Assembly: GCA_958295665.1 (NCBI GenBank)
Contig: OY282560.1
Span: 148,234,091 to 148,298,090, forward strand
Origin: Tipula vernalis
Lineage: Eukaryota > Arthropoda > Insecta > Diptera > Tipulidae
Length of the DNA: 64,000 nt
Direction of reading: 5' to 3'
Of this stretch, positions 22,850-35,284 are shown in pieces. The position numbers and the translations under genes were made by a program. Below the pieces are notes generated by a model that saw only the letters and a list, made by a program, of their open reading frames with translations, was not told the DNA's origin and did no database searches. Numbering within the stretch: position 1 is the stretch's first letter; each line of letters opens with the position of its first letter.

Positions 22850-25640
22850 TTTAATCATTCTCAGCCTCAATAACATCCATAACCGAATTATTCTTACTTT
22901 CCTCTAAATCATCCTCTTCTTCAAGCGAATATGATTATGTATCTTCATCCATTAATAATAATTTGTATTTGATTCATCAGTAATAACTTTATCTTCGTTA
23001 TCCACACTTCCTACGTTCGATCTCGACAGGTTTTAGTTGTGCAAAATGTACGGTAGTTTTCCTGCACGATCAACAGTCAATGATCACGTGTTGAGCTAAG
23101 TGTATAAAACCATAGGTACTGAATGTGCTTTCCATTGCAGCTCTCGATGCAAGCCATGCTCAAAATATCAACCGCCAAGCATTTAAAGACGAAGAAGAAC
23201 ACACTACCGCCGACCAAATTTCATCAGAGAGCTGCTCACTTACAACCACAAACGGTCATGAAAAAAGTTCACTTCGAATATCGTAATGCGCCAAACAATC
23301 ATATATTTTGTTGCCCTTCTATTTTTTGTCCTTATATTTTGTGTGAAGTTCTGCGACGTTAAAAATAAATTCAGTCGCTTCAAGTTTCTGTGATTCCGAA
23401 AGACTTTTTCCTCGAATAGCTGGTTCAAGCAAATTTGCGGCAAAATGTAGCGGTTGTAAGCATTTTTCGGTCCATGATTTGAGAATACTTATAAGTTCTT
23501 CGTAATTGGCGCATTTGTTTTGTTCAAAACTTTGTTTTATATTAACTAAACGGTACACCACTCTAGACAAAACAGCAAACTCTCAGAAAAATATGGCCAT
23601 TTAGCAATCGGAGGCCTTCATAATGGACTTCACTTCGTCTTCGATAGCCAGCGCCTTCAGGGCATACCTGATGTAGCATGAATGTAGATCGAATGTATCA
23701 TGAAAAATGTGGGAGTTTGTTTATTTCCGAAACCATCGATACGACTGACTGAAAATTTCAAACTGTTTCAAACTTCTGTTGAGCAAGTTAAGTCCATGGC
23801 AGATGCACCCATACTCGGTAATATAGGGATACCTTTTATTAACCATTTTTCGTGACACTTTATTGTTCGTTCCATTGTCAGAAATAAGTAAAATATATTT
23901 ATAAATCTCGACGTCTTTTAACACGTTTTTTTTTCGAAAAGCAACTTTAAAAGCCAAATCTCGATTTTGCTTAATGAGTAGATTTATAGAAAAAGGCTTT
24001 GGGTGTATTGGGTTGTTGACATAATTTGTTATGGAGTCCCTGCGTATGTTCGACCAAGCATCGGTCTGCAATGTCAGATGCGCCGGCAATTTTTGGTAAG
24101 ACTGACCCTTCGACACGATAGTACTCAAAGCCCAACAATTGATTAGAAAGTTGGTATCTCGAAAGAAGTTTATACAGGGTTGCTCAGAATAACTGTCGTA
24201 GTCATAATATTGAATTAATATTACTGTATCAATTATATTTGAACGAAATATTATATATTTTGAATAATATTAAATTCTAAGTCCTTTATTAGCAATACTA
24301 TTTTTTAAACATGGAACAAATCCACTACAGGCGGCACGCACCACACGCATCAAGTATATCGTTCCATATCATCACCAAATGCTTCTTAAATACCTCAATT
24401 CTCATTTTTGGTAAATCTTTTAGTTTCGCCTCCATAATCCCCCATATGGATTAACCTAATGGGTTTAACTCTGGGGAACTAGGGGGACATTGCTTCGTTG
24501 TGATGAAATCAGTTAAATTTTGTTCCATCTAGTCTTGAACAATTTTTGCCTTATGGGCCGGCGCAGAGTCCTGTCGAAACCAGAACTACTGATCTCCAAA
24601 CAATATCTTGGCGTGAGGAACTAAGTAGCTCTTTATGACGTCAATAAACAACATGAGCAGCTTACCTTGCATAAAAACATCCCCTACACCGTAACTGTTG
24701 AACCGTTGAACATTTCTTGTTGTCGCCTTTATATCACTAATCGATGAAGCGTAAATACAGTCATTTTGAAAGTTCAATGAGGGTTAAACCATGAATAGTT
24801 TCTAATCTAAGAATATGACATCGCTATCTTCGTGCCACTGTAAGACAAACTTACATTTTCGTTTCCAATCTTCTACTTGATTCGTGGTTAAGCCATGACG
24901 TCGGCTTTTCTTATAAGCTGAGAGACCTAGATTATTTTTCATGATACGTTGTTTTGAGCTACGGTGTATATTTGACTCACGAGCTAATTTGGCAGGATTT
25001 CCACGAATTCTCTCTTGAACACATTTTATATTTGCCGCAGTTACAACTGATGATTTTCGTCCCTGAATTTTTTTTTTTATATGAACACATCCGGTGTTAT
25101 TGTATCGTTTAATGCAACGCTAAATAAATCTTTGATTTATATTTTCACTTTTTGTTGCACTCACAATTTCAACAGTTTTAAAAAATTTCAAATAGTAATG
25201 TAGTACTAACTCACGTTTTGCTTACATCTTGTTTGATGGTATGTTTACGACTAGCGACTGTAATTAGTATGACACGTTTAGAGTGGTGACAAAGTTATGG
25301 AAAAAATTTATTTAAATTTAAAAGGATTACCAGTGTAATGTAGCGGGGGAAATCAGGTAGAAGAAATGTGACAGTTATTCTGAGCAACCCTGTAGAACGG
25401 TCGCAATTTCTTGAACAAATCAATACAAGCCGACTTTATGGTTGAGCCTAATGGAGCACCTGAAACGAAAATTGCTCGAGTAATAGCTCATCGACCGTCT
25501 GGTGCTACTTTGGTCTCATGTTGTCAACGAAATTCCAATTTGCCAATTTTCAAGCTCTAATAGCTTTTCATCGACTAAGACGTTGCAGCCACTTTTCTAG
25601 TTAAAATAGTGACTGGTGTTTTTTCCAGACAGGGCGATGG
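22850..25640 (-). pseudogene. hAT transposase relic interrupted by DD37D element
   Basis: Minus-strand blocks in order: an N-terminal part at ~25640-25400 (NWNFVDNM.. DELL.. APLGS), then after the insertion LPAHLTLQTDAWSNIRRDSI (24060s), LLISDNGTNNKVS, ITEYGCICHGLNLL (23790s), LQPLHFAANLLEPAIRGKSL (23450s) and an acidic C-terminal tail (EEEDDLEES, ~22900). These match BED/hAT transposases with the catalytic SDNGTNN Asp. Frameshifts and stops prevent expression. Confidence 0.75.
24173..25394 (-). mobile_element. Nested mariner-like (DD37D) element
   Basis: Perfect inverted ends reading CAGGGTTGCTCAGAATAACT (left from 24175; right as reverse complement to 25392), flanked by TA. It sits inside the hAT transposase. 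The minus strand reads mariner-like blocks: VQRFNSYGVGDVFMQGK and FRQDSAPAHKAKIVQD, then PPSSPELNPLG. The third catalytic residue, normally Asp after PL, is Gly here, and stops occur, so the transposase is dead. Confidence 0.8.
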
Positions 25641-25953
25641 ATCATATTCCAGGTCAGATTCAAGATCTATTACGTATTTGCCAAATGAATATGTCAATGA
25701 AACAGAAAAAAGGCGTAGATTATTATATTTTAAAGCAAAAATTTGATGTAGTAGGTTAATAGTACATAAGGAAGTTTAATGCAGTGGTGTCACAACTCTT
25801 TTTGCATTTAGACTAGTTGAGTTGTTTGGAAAAAACATTTTTAATTTATGTTGCCGATATTACCACGGTAACACCACTTTGGGTAATATTACCTAAAAAT
25901 TACCTATTTTACCGGTAATATTACCACCGAGAATTTTATCGTTTACATCACTA

Positions 25954-25961
25954 GTGGTGAC
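25954..25961 (+). repeat. 8-bp TSD of hAT element, right
   Basis: GTGGTGAC, pairing with GTAGTGAC at 21680-21687. Confidence 0.6.
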
Positions 25962-26843
25962 TAATAAATAACATTCAAGGATTTATCGAATTTGAAAATT
26001 ACATTTTAGCATACACAAAAAAACTCGAAATATAAAAATGTCTATAAGGTGTGTGTCTCTAAATGACCGTGGTTTGGACTATTTATTACCTTCGCTTAGG
26101 AATTATAAATTCACGGGGTTTTTTTTTTTCTATATTACTCGTACATAAATACTCGCATTTTACACATATGATTTAATCACCAAAAAAAAAACCAAAATAA
26201 TCTTACGTGACACAAATCATCATCATTATAAATGGTTTTCAACCAAAAATTCTTGACAAACCCATTTTATGATTTCATATACATAATATAATCATAACAC
26301 CGTTAGAACACTGTATATAACCAAATATTAAAGTTAATGGATGTTGGAAATTTTTAACAAAATCCTATCCTTTTTTTGTTCAACATAGTTGATGGAATAC
26401 CGTGCTTTTGTGATATTAAAAAAGTAAATTGCGAAAATAATAAAACAGATATGTATATTATGAATATATTTGATTATTTATTTTTTATTTAAAATTGACA
26501 AATAATATTATCGAAGACACCCACACCTAAAATTTTAATCAGGCATTTTTGGCATTAAAATTATTTTTTGTAGCTTTTGAATTTCAACTTGAATCAAATA
26601 ACAATATTTTAACAAAAGCAAAAAACACAAACTATATTAACGACGGACTATAATAATCATAAAATGTAAGATAATATTTTATTGATGGTTTCAAAATAAA
26701 AATAAAATAATTCCAAAAATATCGATGGCATGCAATGAAATATCGTGTGTGAGGTGATATGTTGTGATTTATTGCGGGATGAGAAGGTTACTATATGCGG
26801 AGATGTATTTAAAATATTTTTACTATTTTTTAATAAATTACGT
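25962..26843. other. No gene seen
   Basis: AT-rich sequence with short open frames and no recognised domain. Confidence 0.4.
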
Positions 26844-27041
26844 ACATATCGTTGATGCACAAGAAGAGTGACACAAGAAAAAGCGACCGAATGAGAACTC
26901 CAAAAATAACTGCTAGAGTGTGATTGGTTGTGATTGAGATCCTAAATATGTTTTTGCATGAAATAAAAAGTGTGCAAACTGCTCTCCAGAAAAATTAACT
27001 TTGTTGAGTTGTGTCACTCTTCTTGTGTACTGACGATATGT
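26844..27041. mobile_element. Small MITE, ~33-bp inverted repeats
   Basis: 198 bp. Both ends read ACATATCGT....ACAAGAAGAGTGACACAA on opposite strands (left 26844-26876, right 27009-27041). No coding capacity. Confidence 0.7.
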
Positions 27042-27854
27042 ATACAATATTGGTTAACGTGTGAAGAGTGATGGCCTGTTTGAATTATTATAAAATAAAA
27101 TCTTAAAATTTGTTTTAATTTGACATAAAAAGTAACATTTTGAAAATTTTTGGATTTTGGCAATAAAAACTTTTTGTCTTTCGGATCATAAATAATCGTA
27201 GAATTATTTTTCTACGCCTAATAATAAAAACAAGAAATTTGCATTTCCATAAAGTTATAGCTGATTTATGGTTGTCTTCGTTCGTTCAATTATTCATTCT
27301 GATAACTTTTACTCAATCGAGTTACAACAAATAAACCGGCCAATAAATATTTTTTCATATAAAATTTATTTCGAATGGTTGGCTATTTTTCAAAATGAAT
27401 TAAATCTAATGTTAAACTCTTTTGGAAACACAAAATAACCTGAAAGTAAAAAAATGACGTTTACATGTTTTTTGGGGAAAATAAAGCACTTTTTTTTTTG
27501 CTCAAGAGCATTTCGCTTCACTCTGGATTTTCTCGTAGATTTGCGTTCCATTTTACAATTACATACCTAGTAGTTCAGTCGGGCAAAAGTGATAAAATTT
27601 ATCATGATATTGACGTGAAAACGTACTCATTTATCACCACAAAAAAAAACAAGTTTCTTTTTGGTTTTAGCTGTCAAAATAAATACATATTTAAAAACAA
27701 AATATTTGACTTTTGATTGTGGTGTGATGTTTTTAATAGTATTCAGGAAGGGTGTTGTTTATAAGATGCTATATAGAAGTTTGACTTGTAAAATCACTTT
27801 TTTCATTTTGGTTGTTTTGTCGGGCATGACATAAAATACAACGAAGTGAAGTTT
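27042..27854. other. No gene seen
   Basis: AT-rich flank of the LINE insertion; an 83-codon open frame at 27465-27716 has no recognisable features. Confidence 0.4.
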
Positions 27855-28318
27855 AGGTAATAAATGGTGATTTGGTGATTTGGCGTCTACTGGAGGGGGG
27901 GATCAAAGTTGAGTAGAGTAATCTACCAACTCCGTAACCTTTCGGTAGGGTGCACATTACGCGAGCAATTCTGGTCAAATTTTAGGCGAGATGGGTACAA
28001 TTGTGGAAGGGGTAACCTGGTCACAATACGCAGGTGAACGTACTGCCTCCTCGTGGCAATCACCGGTAACTGAGGCCGTTTGGTTCTTCTGACCATTTGG
28101 CACAGGCTAAAGTACGGCGCTAAAGGAGAAATCCTTGATAAAAAACCCTAATCTAAGGTGGAACAGCATATGCCGATGGATGAATGGCTGATAGGTTAAT
28201 CAGTCCAAAGTATGCGGACTCTGGATACCAGGCGCCCTTCAGTTTTATTTAGCCTTCCTGTGGTAAAGCTGGGTGTCCCACAGGCGACTTTCTTTTCCCC
28301 GCAACTCGTGGGAACAAA

Positions 28319-29516
28319 ATGTTAAAACAAGTGAATAATAATAAGGATGGTGACGCTCCTAAAGCGTCACGCACCAGCGAAAGTTCCACGGTGGTTTTCG
28401 AGGACCTCGGCCCTCTTTCCGCTGTGACACTCTCGATGAGTGTTCCTCCGGGGCTTGAGAAATTAGTTCTCAACTCCGACATGGACACCTCAAGAGATGA
28501 GAACTCGGCCCCTAAAGTGGGGGTATCGCCTTTGTGAAAGCAGGGGGGAACAAAGACGTCGGGGAGGACACGAAAGGAATTGTCAGCATCACTGACAAAC
28601 CTTCCGCGGATCCTCGCGTGAAAATGTGTGGGGCCGGGAAGAAGCGGTACAAGAGGCTTCTTGCTGAGGGCAAACCGCCCGGAAGCGAAACAAGGCTTCT
28701 GGCGATGCGGCCACAAAGGGAGTTTTGTACTCCCGCAGAGGCCTCACCGTCAAAGAGAATCCGCTCGGATGAGGGTACTCCACCGGCACACAAAAAGGCC
28801 AGGGGAGAAGAATCTGTCCCGACGGTCTCGGGTTCTGCGGTCCGGTCTGGACTTATATTCAGGCAGGCTGCGGAGTCGGAGATCGTTGGGATATTGCCCT
28901 CTGGTTTTCCTGAGGTTGTGCTCACTGGAGAGCAGCTTAAGGCTGTCCAGGAGGGCATCCTAGATAAGGTGCTAGAGCAAGAGGCCAAGGAGCTTAAACC
29001 TAAGTTCCTGGGCAGTCAGCTTCGGCCTGGTTGGCTGGTACTAACCTGTGCTGACCGGGCCGCTGTTCAGTGGCTCAGGGAGGCCATAGGAAATATCAAG
29101 CCATGGGAGGGTGCACAGCTGATCGTGGCCGAGGCAGAAAACCTGCCTCGAGCCAGGATTGTGTTCAGCACCTTCCCAAATAGTGCTGAATTGAGAAGAT
29201 TTTTGGTTTTATCAACAGCCAAAACGAGGTCATGCAGGCGATCAACTGGAGAGTGATAAGGAGAGAGGCGAAAGGCTCTTCGGCCTTTTGCACCTTCTTT
29301 ATGGACCACTCTTCAGTTGAGAAGCTCAAGCGGGTTGGCTTTAAGGTCAACTATAAGTTTAGGACTGTCCAATTGCATCCCAAGGGTGGTCAGGGTGGTG
29401 CTAAACCGGTTTCCGTCGGCGGGAACCAAGTGGTCAAGCCTGTGGAAGCTACGGTAGCGGCACTTGTAGCTAAGACCACCGGGGTGACCGCCCTCTCCAG
29501 GAGACGGCGTGAATAG
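28319..29516 (+). pseudogene. LINE ORF1 (DUF4780-type gag-like), two frameshifts
   Basis: ATG at 28319. Frame 1 ends at 28537, frame 2 runs to 29256 and frame 3 covers 29232-29516. Features seen: KMCGAGKKRYKRLL, PSKRIRSDEGTPPAHKKA (basic), TGEQLKAVQEGILDKVLEQ, then PGWLVLTCADRAAVQWL and IKPWEGAQLIVAE, the DUF4780 signature of insect LINE ORF1 proteins. The third frame has INWRVIRREAKGSSAFCTF and ends in an Arg-rich tail. Indels near 28530 and 29230 break it. Confidence 0.8.
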
Positions 29517-29760
29517 AAGGCGTGAGAGAAGGCGTGAAAGAGAGAGAGGAAGGCATCAGGGGTTCCACGAGAGAAGGCCCCGCAAGGGCTCCCCCCGCGC
29601 TAGCCACTGGTGAGGCCTGGAGGCTCTCAGGCAGCGGGGGCCAGCAGAAAGGCGATGGAGGGCACTGGTCAGCCATCGGCCGGACAAAAAAAGCATGCGG
29701 GTGGTGGCGGTGCAGAAAAGGAGGCTGAGCAGGGCCTTCAGAAGGGGGGCCTTCGAAAAA

Positions 29761-32700
29761 ATGAAGGCATACATCGCCTGCCTGCAGATTAACCTGCATC
29801 ATGCAAAGGCGTCTTCGGACGTCCTTTGTCGTAGGTTTATCTGCCAAAATATTGGCATGGCTCTAATCCAGGAGCCATGGGTGATTGGTAACCAGATTAG
29901 AGGTATACCAAATCAAGTGGGTAAGTTAATTTATCATAACGGAACTCAGAATCCAAGAGCGGCTTTGTTGGCCAGTTCGCAAATTAATTGTATTCCCATT
30001 TCAGAGTTCATCTCCAGGGACATGGTTGCAGTAATGGTGGAGGTTCTGGGTGAAAGAGGCAGACAGGAGGCTATAATGGCCTCCGCCTACTTTCCTGGAG
30101 ACTCAGAGTCAATACCTCCAATTGACGTTAGGCGGCTCGTAGCTCATTGCAAACGCAATGGGCTGGCCTACCTGATAGCACGCGATGCAAACGCGCACCA
30201 CACGGTGTGGGGTAGCACGGACATCAATAACAGGGGTGAGTACCTCTTTGAATTTCTGATCTCAAATAATGTAGACATTGTCAATAGGGGAAGGAAACCT
30301 ACTTTTATAAATTCGATTATTTCGAGGTCCTAGATTTGACACTTGCTAGTCCGCATTTCAGCGACTTGGTCAAAAACTGGCATGTGTCTGAAAAGGCCTC
30401 ATTATCGGACCACTTGCACATCAGATTCGATTTGGCGGCTGAGACCATGCAGCGGCAGGAAATCAGAATTCCTAAACTGACCGACTGGGACTCTTATAGA
30501 GTCTCACTCGAATCAGAAATGCCCACGGTTGTGGGGAACATAGAGTCTCCAGAGGGTTTGGAGATCTGTTCAAACCAGCTGCATAATTCTATACACTTGG
30601 CTTACGAGAACAGCTGCCCGGTTAAGCGAAGAGAGTCCACAAAGATGGTCCCTTGGTGGAACGGGAAGCTGGGTAAACTGAGGAAAAATTGAGAAGATTA
30701 TTCAACAAGGCTAAACGCACCGATGAATGGGGCAAGTATAAAATGGCCTTGACGGAATATAATCTCGAACTAAGAAGATCCAAGAGGGCTACCTGGAGGA
30801 ATTTCTGTGAGGGAATCAATGAATTGCCCTCTGCAGCTCGTCTCCAGAAAGTCCTTGCCAGGGATCATTCGAATGGTTTAGGACTTCTCCAGAAGCAAGA
30901 TGGGAGGTTCACTGAAAACCGGAAGGAAACCTTAGAGGTACTGCTAGAGACCCACTTTTCAGATTCAGTAGTGGTAAGAGCCCAAGAGGACTCGCATGAT
31001 CCCTCAAGTAAGGTGCCTATGCGCCTCAGAGTAGGATCTGGAGTCTCTCTGGGAAAATGTTCACACCCAGCAAGGTGCGATGGGCTATTGAATCTTTTAA
31101 ACCTTTCAAATCCGCTGGAGGGGATGGTATCTTTCCAGGTTTACTTCAAAAAGGTATTGAGGAAATACTCCCCAGCTTGATCCAGATGTTTCGAGCAAGT
31201 TATGCTTTTAACTATATTCCGAAACTGTGGAGGAAAGTAAATGTGGTCTTTATACCAAAGGGCGGGGGTCGTCCAGACACCCAGGCCAGGGCATATCGGC
31301 CAATTAGCCTCACATCGTTTCTATTGAAGACGATGGAAAAAATCCTGGACTATCAAATAAGGCGTTAGGTCCTTGGAAAGAATCCGCTGCATCGGGACCA
31401 GTTTGCGTATCAAACTGATAAATTCACGGTGATGGCCCTTAGCGGTCTAGTCACGAGGATTGAAAAAGCGGTGACATATAAAGAAATTCCCCTTTGTGCC
31501 TTTGTGGACATTGAGGGGGCGTTTGATAATACCTCCTATGGATCTATAGAGAGGGCAGCAATGGGAAAAAGGGTTCCGCTTTCTACAATTAGGTGGATCC
31601 GTTCCATGCTGGAACATCGTAAGATTACTGCCAGACTAGGTGGCGAGTCAGTAACCATCAAGGCCGTAAAGGATTGTCCCCAAGGAGGCGTACTATCTCC
31701 TCTTTTGTGGTCATTGGTTATTGACGAATTACTGGTCCTTCTGAGTAGCCATGGGTTTGATGTCCAGGGCTATGCGGATGATGTGGCTATCATAATCAGA
31801 GGCAAGTTTGATGAGGTCATTTCTGATCGCATGCAAAATGTACTCAATATAATATGGCAGTGGTGTTACCAGGAAGGACTCAGTGTCAATCCAAACAAAA
31901 GTGTCATTGTTCCTTTTACGAGGAGAAAAAAGCTTGCGCTTACAGCTCCCTCGTTAAACGGTACTACTTAACCTACATCAAAAACTGAACTGGAACCAAC
32001 ATTTGTTGAAAGTTCAAAATAGAACCATCAAGGCTTTCTGGGCCTGTCAAACACTCTATGGGCGTACTTTAGGACTGGTCATTTCTTACAATCATTAGGC
32101 CTATGGTCACCTATGCATCGGTTGTATGGTGGCCTAAAACTGAGCAAAAGGCAACGCAAACCTTATTGAATAAGGTTCAGCGTGATGTTACGAGCTCAAT
32201 GAAGTCATGTCCAACTGCGGCGGTGGAGACACTTCTAGGACTGACACCGTTACACCTACATATTAAAAAGGATGCTGCAACTATGGCCCTGAAAATGCAG
32301 GCGGAAGGAAATAACAAACCAGGCAATATGGTGGGTCATCTGGAAATCCTTAAGGAATTTCAGACAGACCCTACCATAGGAATGACTTCCGACTGTATGC
32401 CAGCTAAACTGGACTTCCACAAACCATTCTGTATTAGGTTACCTGACCGGGATGTGTCGAGGGCTGGTGGACCATCCTTTGAGCGAGGGTCCATCGTATG
32501 GTTTACAGATGGATTAAAAACGGAAGATGGGGCGGGGATAGGAATACACGGGAGTGGCACTACCCTCTCGAAGTCCTTGGGTACCAATGCTACCGTTTTT
32601 CAAGCAGAAGAACTTTGCGCTAGGATAGGCATAGCAAAAGGCCTAAACGATGCAAAGATTTATATTGTATCAGACAGCCAATCGGCCTTAAAAGCTCTTA

Positions 32701-33290
32701 GGTCTTGTACCGTTGAGTCAAGGCTGGTATGGGATTGTCTGAAGGTTATTAAACATCTGGTAGGCTCAAATAAGGTAACACTTATGTGGGTGCCAGGTCG
32801 GGTCCACGGCCTCGCTTGTGAGGGTTCTGCCTCTCCATTTATTGGACCAGAACCCTTCTGCGGCGTCACCAAGGGACACCTTAGCGCAGCGGTAAAACGC
32901 TGGGAGGATGTTCAAAAGTGCTCCTACTGGCGCAGAATGCCAGGTTTACGACAGGTGAAGAAATGTATATCACCTCCGTCTGTCAGGGTTAAGGAGTGTC
33001 TTGAACTTAGGAAACCTGAGTTGAAACTGCTTACTGGCTTCCTCACAGGTCATGTCCCCTTATGGTATCACCTTAAGAAGATGGTCCTAAGTACGACAGA
33101 TGGATGCCGCTTCTGCGATCTGGAAGCGGAATCAGCGGAACTTGTTCTGTGCCATTGCCCAGCCATTTTCCAGCAAAGACTGCAACATCTAGGAGGGAGA
33201 ACAATGAGCCCGGATAGTAGGTATCTTGTACCGGCCAGTAGTATTATCAGATTCATTAAGAGCCTGAATATTGACTGGACGGATAGTTAA
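29761..33290 (+). pseudogene. LINE ORF2: endonuclease, reverse transcriptase, RNase H
   Basis: Likely start MKAYIACLQINLHHAKASS at 29761. The endonuclease motifs are IQEPWV, RDANAHHTVWGS and SDHLHIRF (~30400); a frameshift near 30330 lies between the last two. RT blocks: NVVFIPKGGGR with AYRPISLTSF (31230-31330), CAFVDIEGAFDNTSYGS (31497), CPQGGVLSPLLWSLV (31675) and GYADDVAII (31768). After further frame changes, RNase H starts with VWFTDGLKTEDGAGIG (32498), AEELCARIGIA and VSDSQSALKAL, and the protein ends with a CX2C..HC finger (CRFCDLEAESAELVLCHCP). RNase H downstream of RT points to the I/LOA/R1 group. Stops near 30331, 30690, 31366 and 31969 disable it. Confidence 0.85.
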
Positions 33291-33359
33291 GTAGGGTCCA
33301 TCACAATAGATCTTTTAGGTCGCGGTGCAAGGTGGCTTATCGCCCACATGGCCCTTCAA

Positions 33360-33386
33360 TCAATAATAATAATAATAATAATAATA
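33360..33386 (+). repeat. (AAT)n tail of LINE
   Basis: About nine AAT units, the 3' tail type of I-group LINEs, followed by the TSD. Confidence 0.9.
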
Positions 33387-33429
33387 AGGTAATAAAAAAT
33401 ATTGAAAGCACTCTCAATCAATATTTATA

Positions 33430-35151
33430 TAGCAGTTATTGACAAATCCCAAGAGGATGGGAGTATCACGCCAGCCAATTGGGGGAAGGTGGAAGGGGCC
33501 TAAGCCACGATCTACATGAAAGTTCTGTCGGAAAGCCCAGGACCTGATCCGACTTGTCGGGCTGTACATCCCTTTGGAGCCTAGTGATCCGAAGCTAACT
33601 CTCCAGTGGTTGCAGGTTAGCAACCCGGAGTTGCCAATGCACAACTGGAAAGTTGCCAAGCTCGAGGAGACAAAAGCTGCGTATAGGCCAGCTGTTATCA
33701 TCTTAAACAGGGAGTCACTGACTGCACTGGAAAAAATCAACAGTGTAATCAACTATGCTTTCAGTGTAGTCACACTCAAGGTGTACAAGAAGGATGCGGA
33801 CAAGGCGAAAAGGCTCTCGGAGGTCTTCTTATCAAGGGATTACTCTGAGGTTACTGTGGTGGAGATGAGGCTGTAGAAGTGATATTGACCTTTCTAACCT
33901 TCACTCTAAGGCAGCATCAGCTACTCTCATTTTCAAAATTGGGAAAGAAGCGACAGATGTCGTCTTGATCCAAGAACGTTGGGTCACAAGGTTTGAGTCA
34001 TCCTGGGGTGTAATGCAAATGCTCATTACACAATCTGGGAAAGTACGGACACAAATGAACGAAGTGAATTACTCCTTGATTACATTTTAAATACTAACCT
34101 TCATATATGTAACATAGGCAATAAGCCGACCTTTATAACTAGAAATAGACAGGAGGTATTTGATATTACTCTTGTCCCAAGCTTTTTGACGATTAGTCTA
34201 TTAAAGTGGAGAGTGTCGGTGGACTACTCCTTTTCTGATCATTGGTATCTTCAATTTGAAATGGACTTGACTTCTCCAAAAAGTCCAATCTACAGAAACA
34301 GGAGGAAAGCCAACTGGGATACCTTTAGAACTATTACGGGTAATTCACTATCAGTTCAGGTGCCAAAACCCCAAAAACTGCACAAGAGCTCGATGGGTTG
34401 GTGGATGAGTTTTCCAGCGCTTTTAATAAAGCGATTCTGGGCTTTAGTCCCCTTAGCAGGCCTGGGGTAAATCTCGGCCAACCTGGTGGTCCAAGGAGAT
34501 TCAAAAAAATGTCGAAAATGCAAAAAACCTCCTATAGGGAAGCCCTCAAAATTTCCAAATATCAATTGAGAAGTGCCAAGAACAGCTCTTGCAGGCTATA
34601 CAGTGGCAAAATTCAGGAGTATTCGGAGATGTCTAGGCTACGGAAACTACTAGCAACTGGCCCTGCCATCCCAAGATATCTTCAACGGCCGGATCGGATA
34701 TGGACCACTAATAGTGCGGAATCGCTAGAATTTCTACTGGAAACTCATTTTCCTGGTTGTTGTACCTCATAGGCCAAATTATTAGCAGAAAAAGATCCTG
34801 TGGGCGATAAACAGTTTTAAACCATATAAGTTGCCGGGACTCGATGGTATTATTCCTGCAGATATTCAACAAACTACGGATCTAAGCATTTCCTGGTTAT
34901 AGGTAATTTTCAAAGGCAGCCTAGAACTACGTCACATTCCTAGTAAATGGACAGAAGTGAAGGTTGTTTTCATACCTAAGGCGGGAAAACGCTCACACTG
35001 CAATCCCAAAGACCTTATACCGATTAGCATGTCTTCCTTCCTTTTTAAAACACTGGAAAGACATATAAAAGCTCATCTTAGAGGCACGATTGTGCCGGAA
35101 AAGCTGTCTAAATCTCAACATGCCTATTGTTTAATACCTACATTTACTTGA
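33430..35151 (+). pseudogene. Second decayed LINE of the same clade
   Basis: In order: ORF1 DUF4780-like sequence (IDKSQEDGSITPANWGKVEG near 33440; NPELPMHNWKVAKLEE at 33614), endonuclease end (LDYILNTNLHICNIGNKPTF at ~34080; VDYSFSDHWYLQFEM at 34213) and RT (VKVVFIPKAGKRSH..IPISMSSFLFKTLE from 34957). Large gaps, stops and frame changes. It lies directly after the full-length LINE but is a separate, more diverged copy lacking most of its length. Confidence 0.75.
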
Positions 35152-35284
35152 AACAAATAGGGGCATAATCATACATGCATACATTATCGGAACATCAACA
35201 TCAGTCACATTTGCTGAAATAAAATAAATTTATGTAATGTAACCTGGCAAGGTACCAAGAAATCAAGTTAACCGATCCCAATTT

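Larger units (their letters stand above)
21688..25953 (-). mobile_element. hAT transposon with nested insertions
   Basis: 4.27 kb. Ends TACTGTTGTATAA.. (left) and, reverse-complemented, TAGTGATGTAAACG.. (right) are hAT-like and flanked by an 8-bp near-perfect TSD. Both subterminal regions carry clustered GGTAATATTACCGG motifs (21721-21775 and 25855-25930), probable transposase-binding repeats. The minus-strand transposase is interrupted by a MITE (21784-22238), a mariner fragment (~22345-22690) and a DD37D element (24173-25394). Confidence 0.75.
27865..33386 (+). mobile_element. Full-length LOA/I-like LINE with 10-bp TSD
   Basis: 5.52 kb flanked by AGGTAATAAA at 27855-27864 and 33387-33396. 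5' UTR, ORF1 with DUF4780-type sequence, ORF2 with endonuclease, RT and RNase H, and an (AAT)n tail at 33360-33386. G+C content is clearly higher than the flanks. Frameshifts and stops in both ORFs show that it is inactive. The deletion derivative at 3781-4400 belongs to the same or a sister family. Confidence 0.85.

Noticed and set aside
23123..23362. Plus-strand 79-codon frame as a small gene
   Set aside because: It overlaps the minus-strand hAT transposase relic and shows no features of its own.
28249..29350. Long minus-strand frames in the LINE ORF1 region
   Set aside because: They come from the higher G+C content of the LINE; the plus strand carries the DUF4780 and basic motifs.
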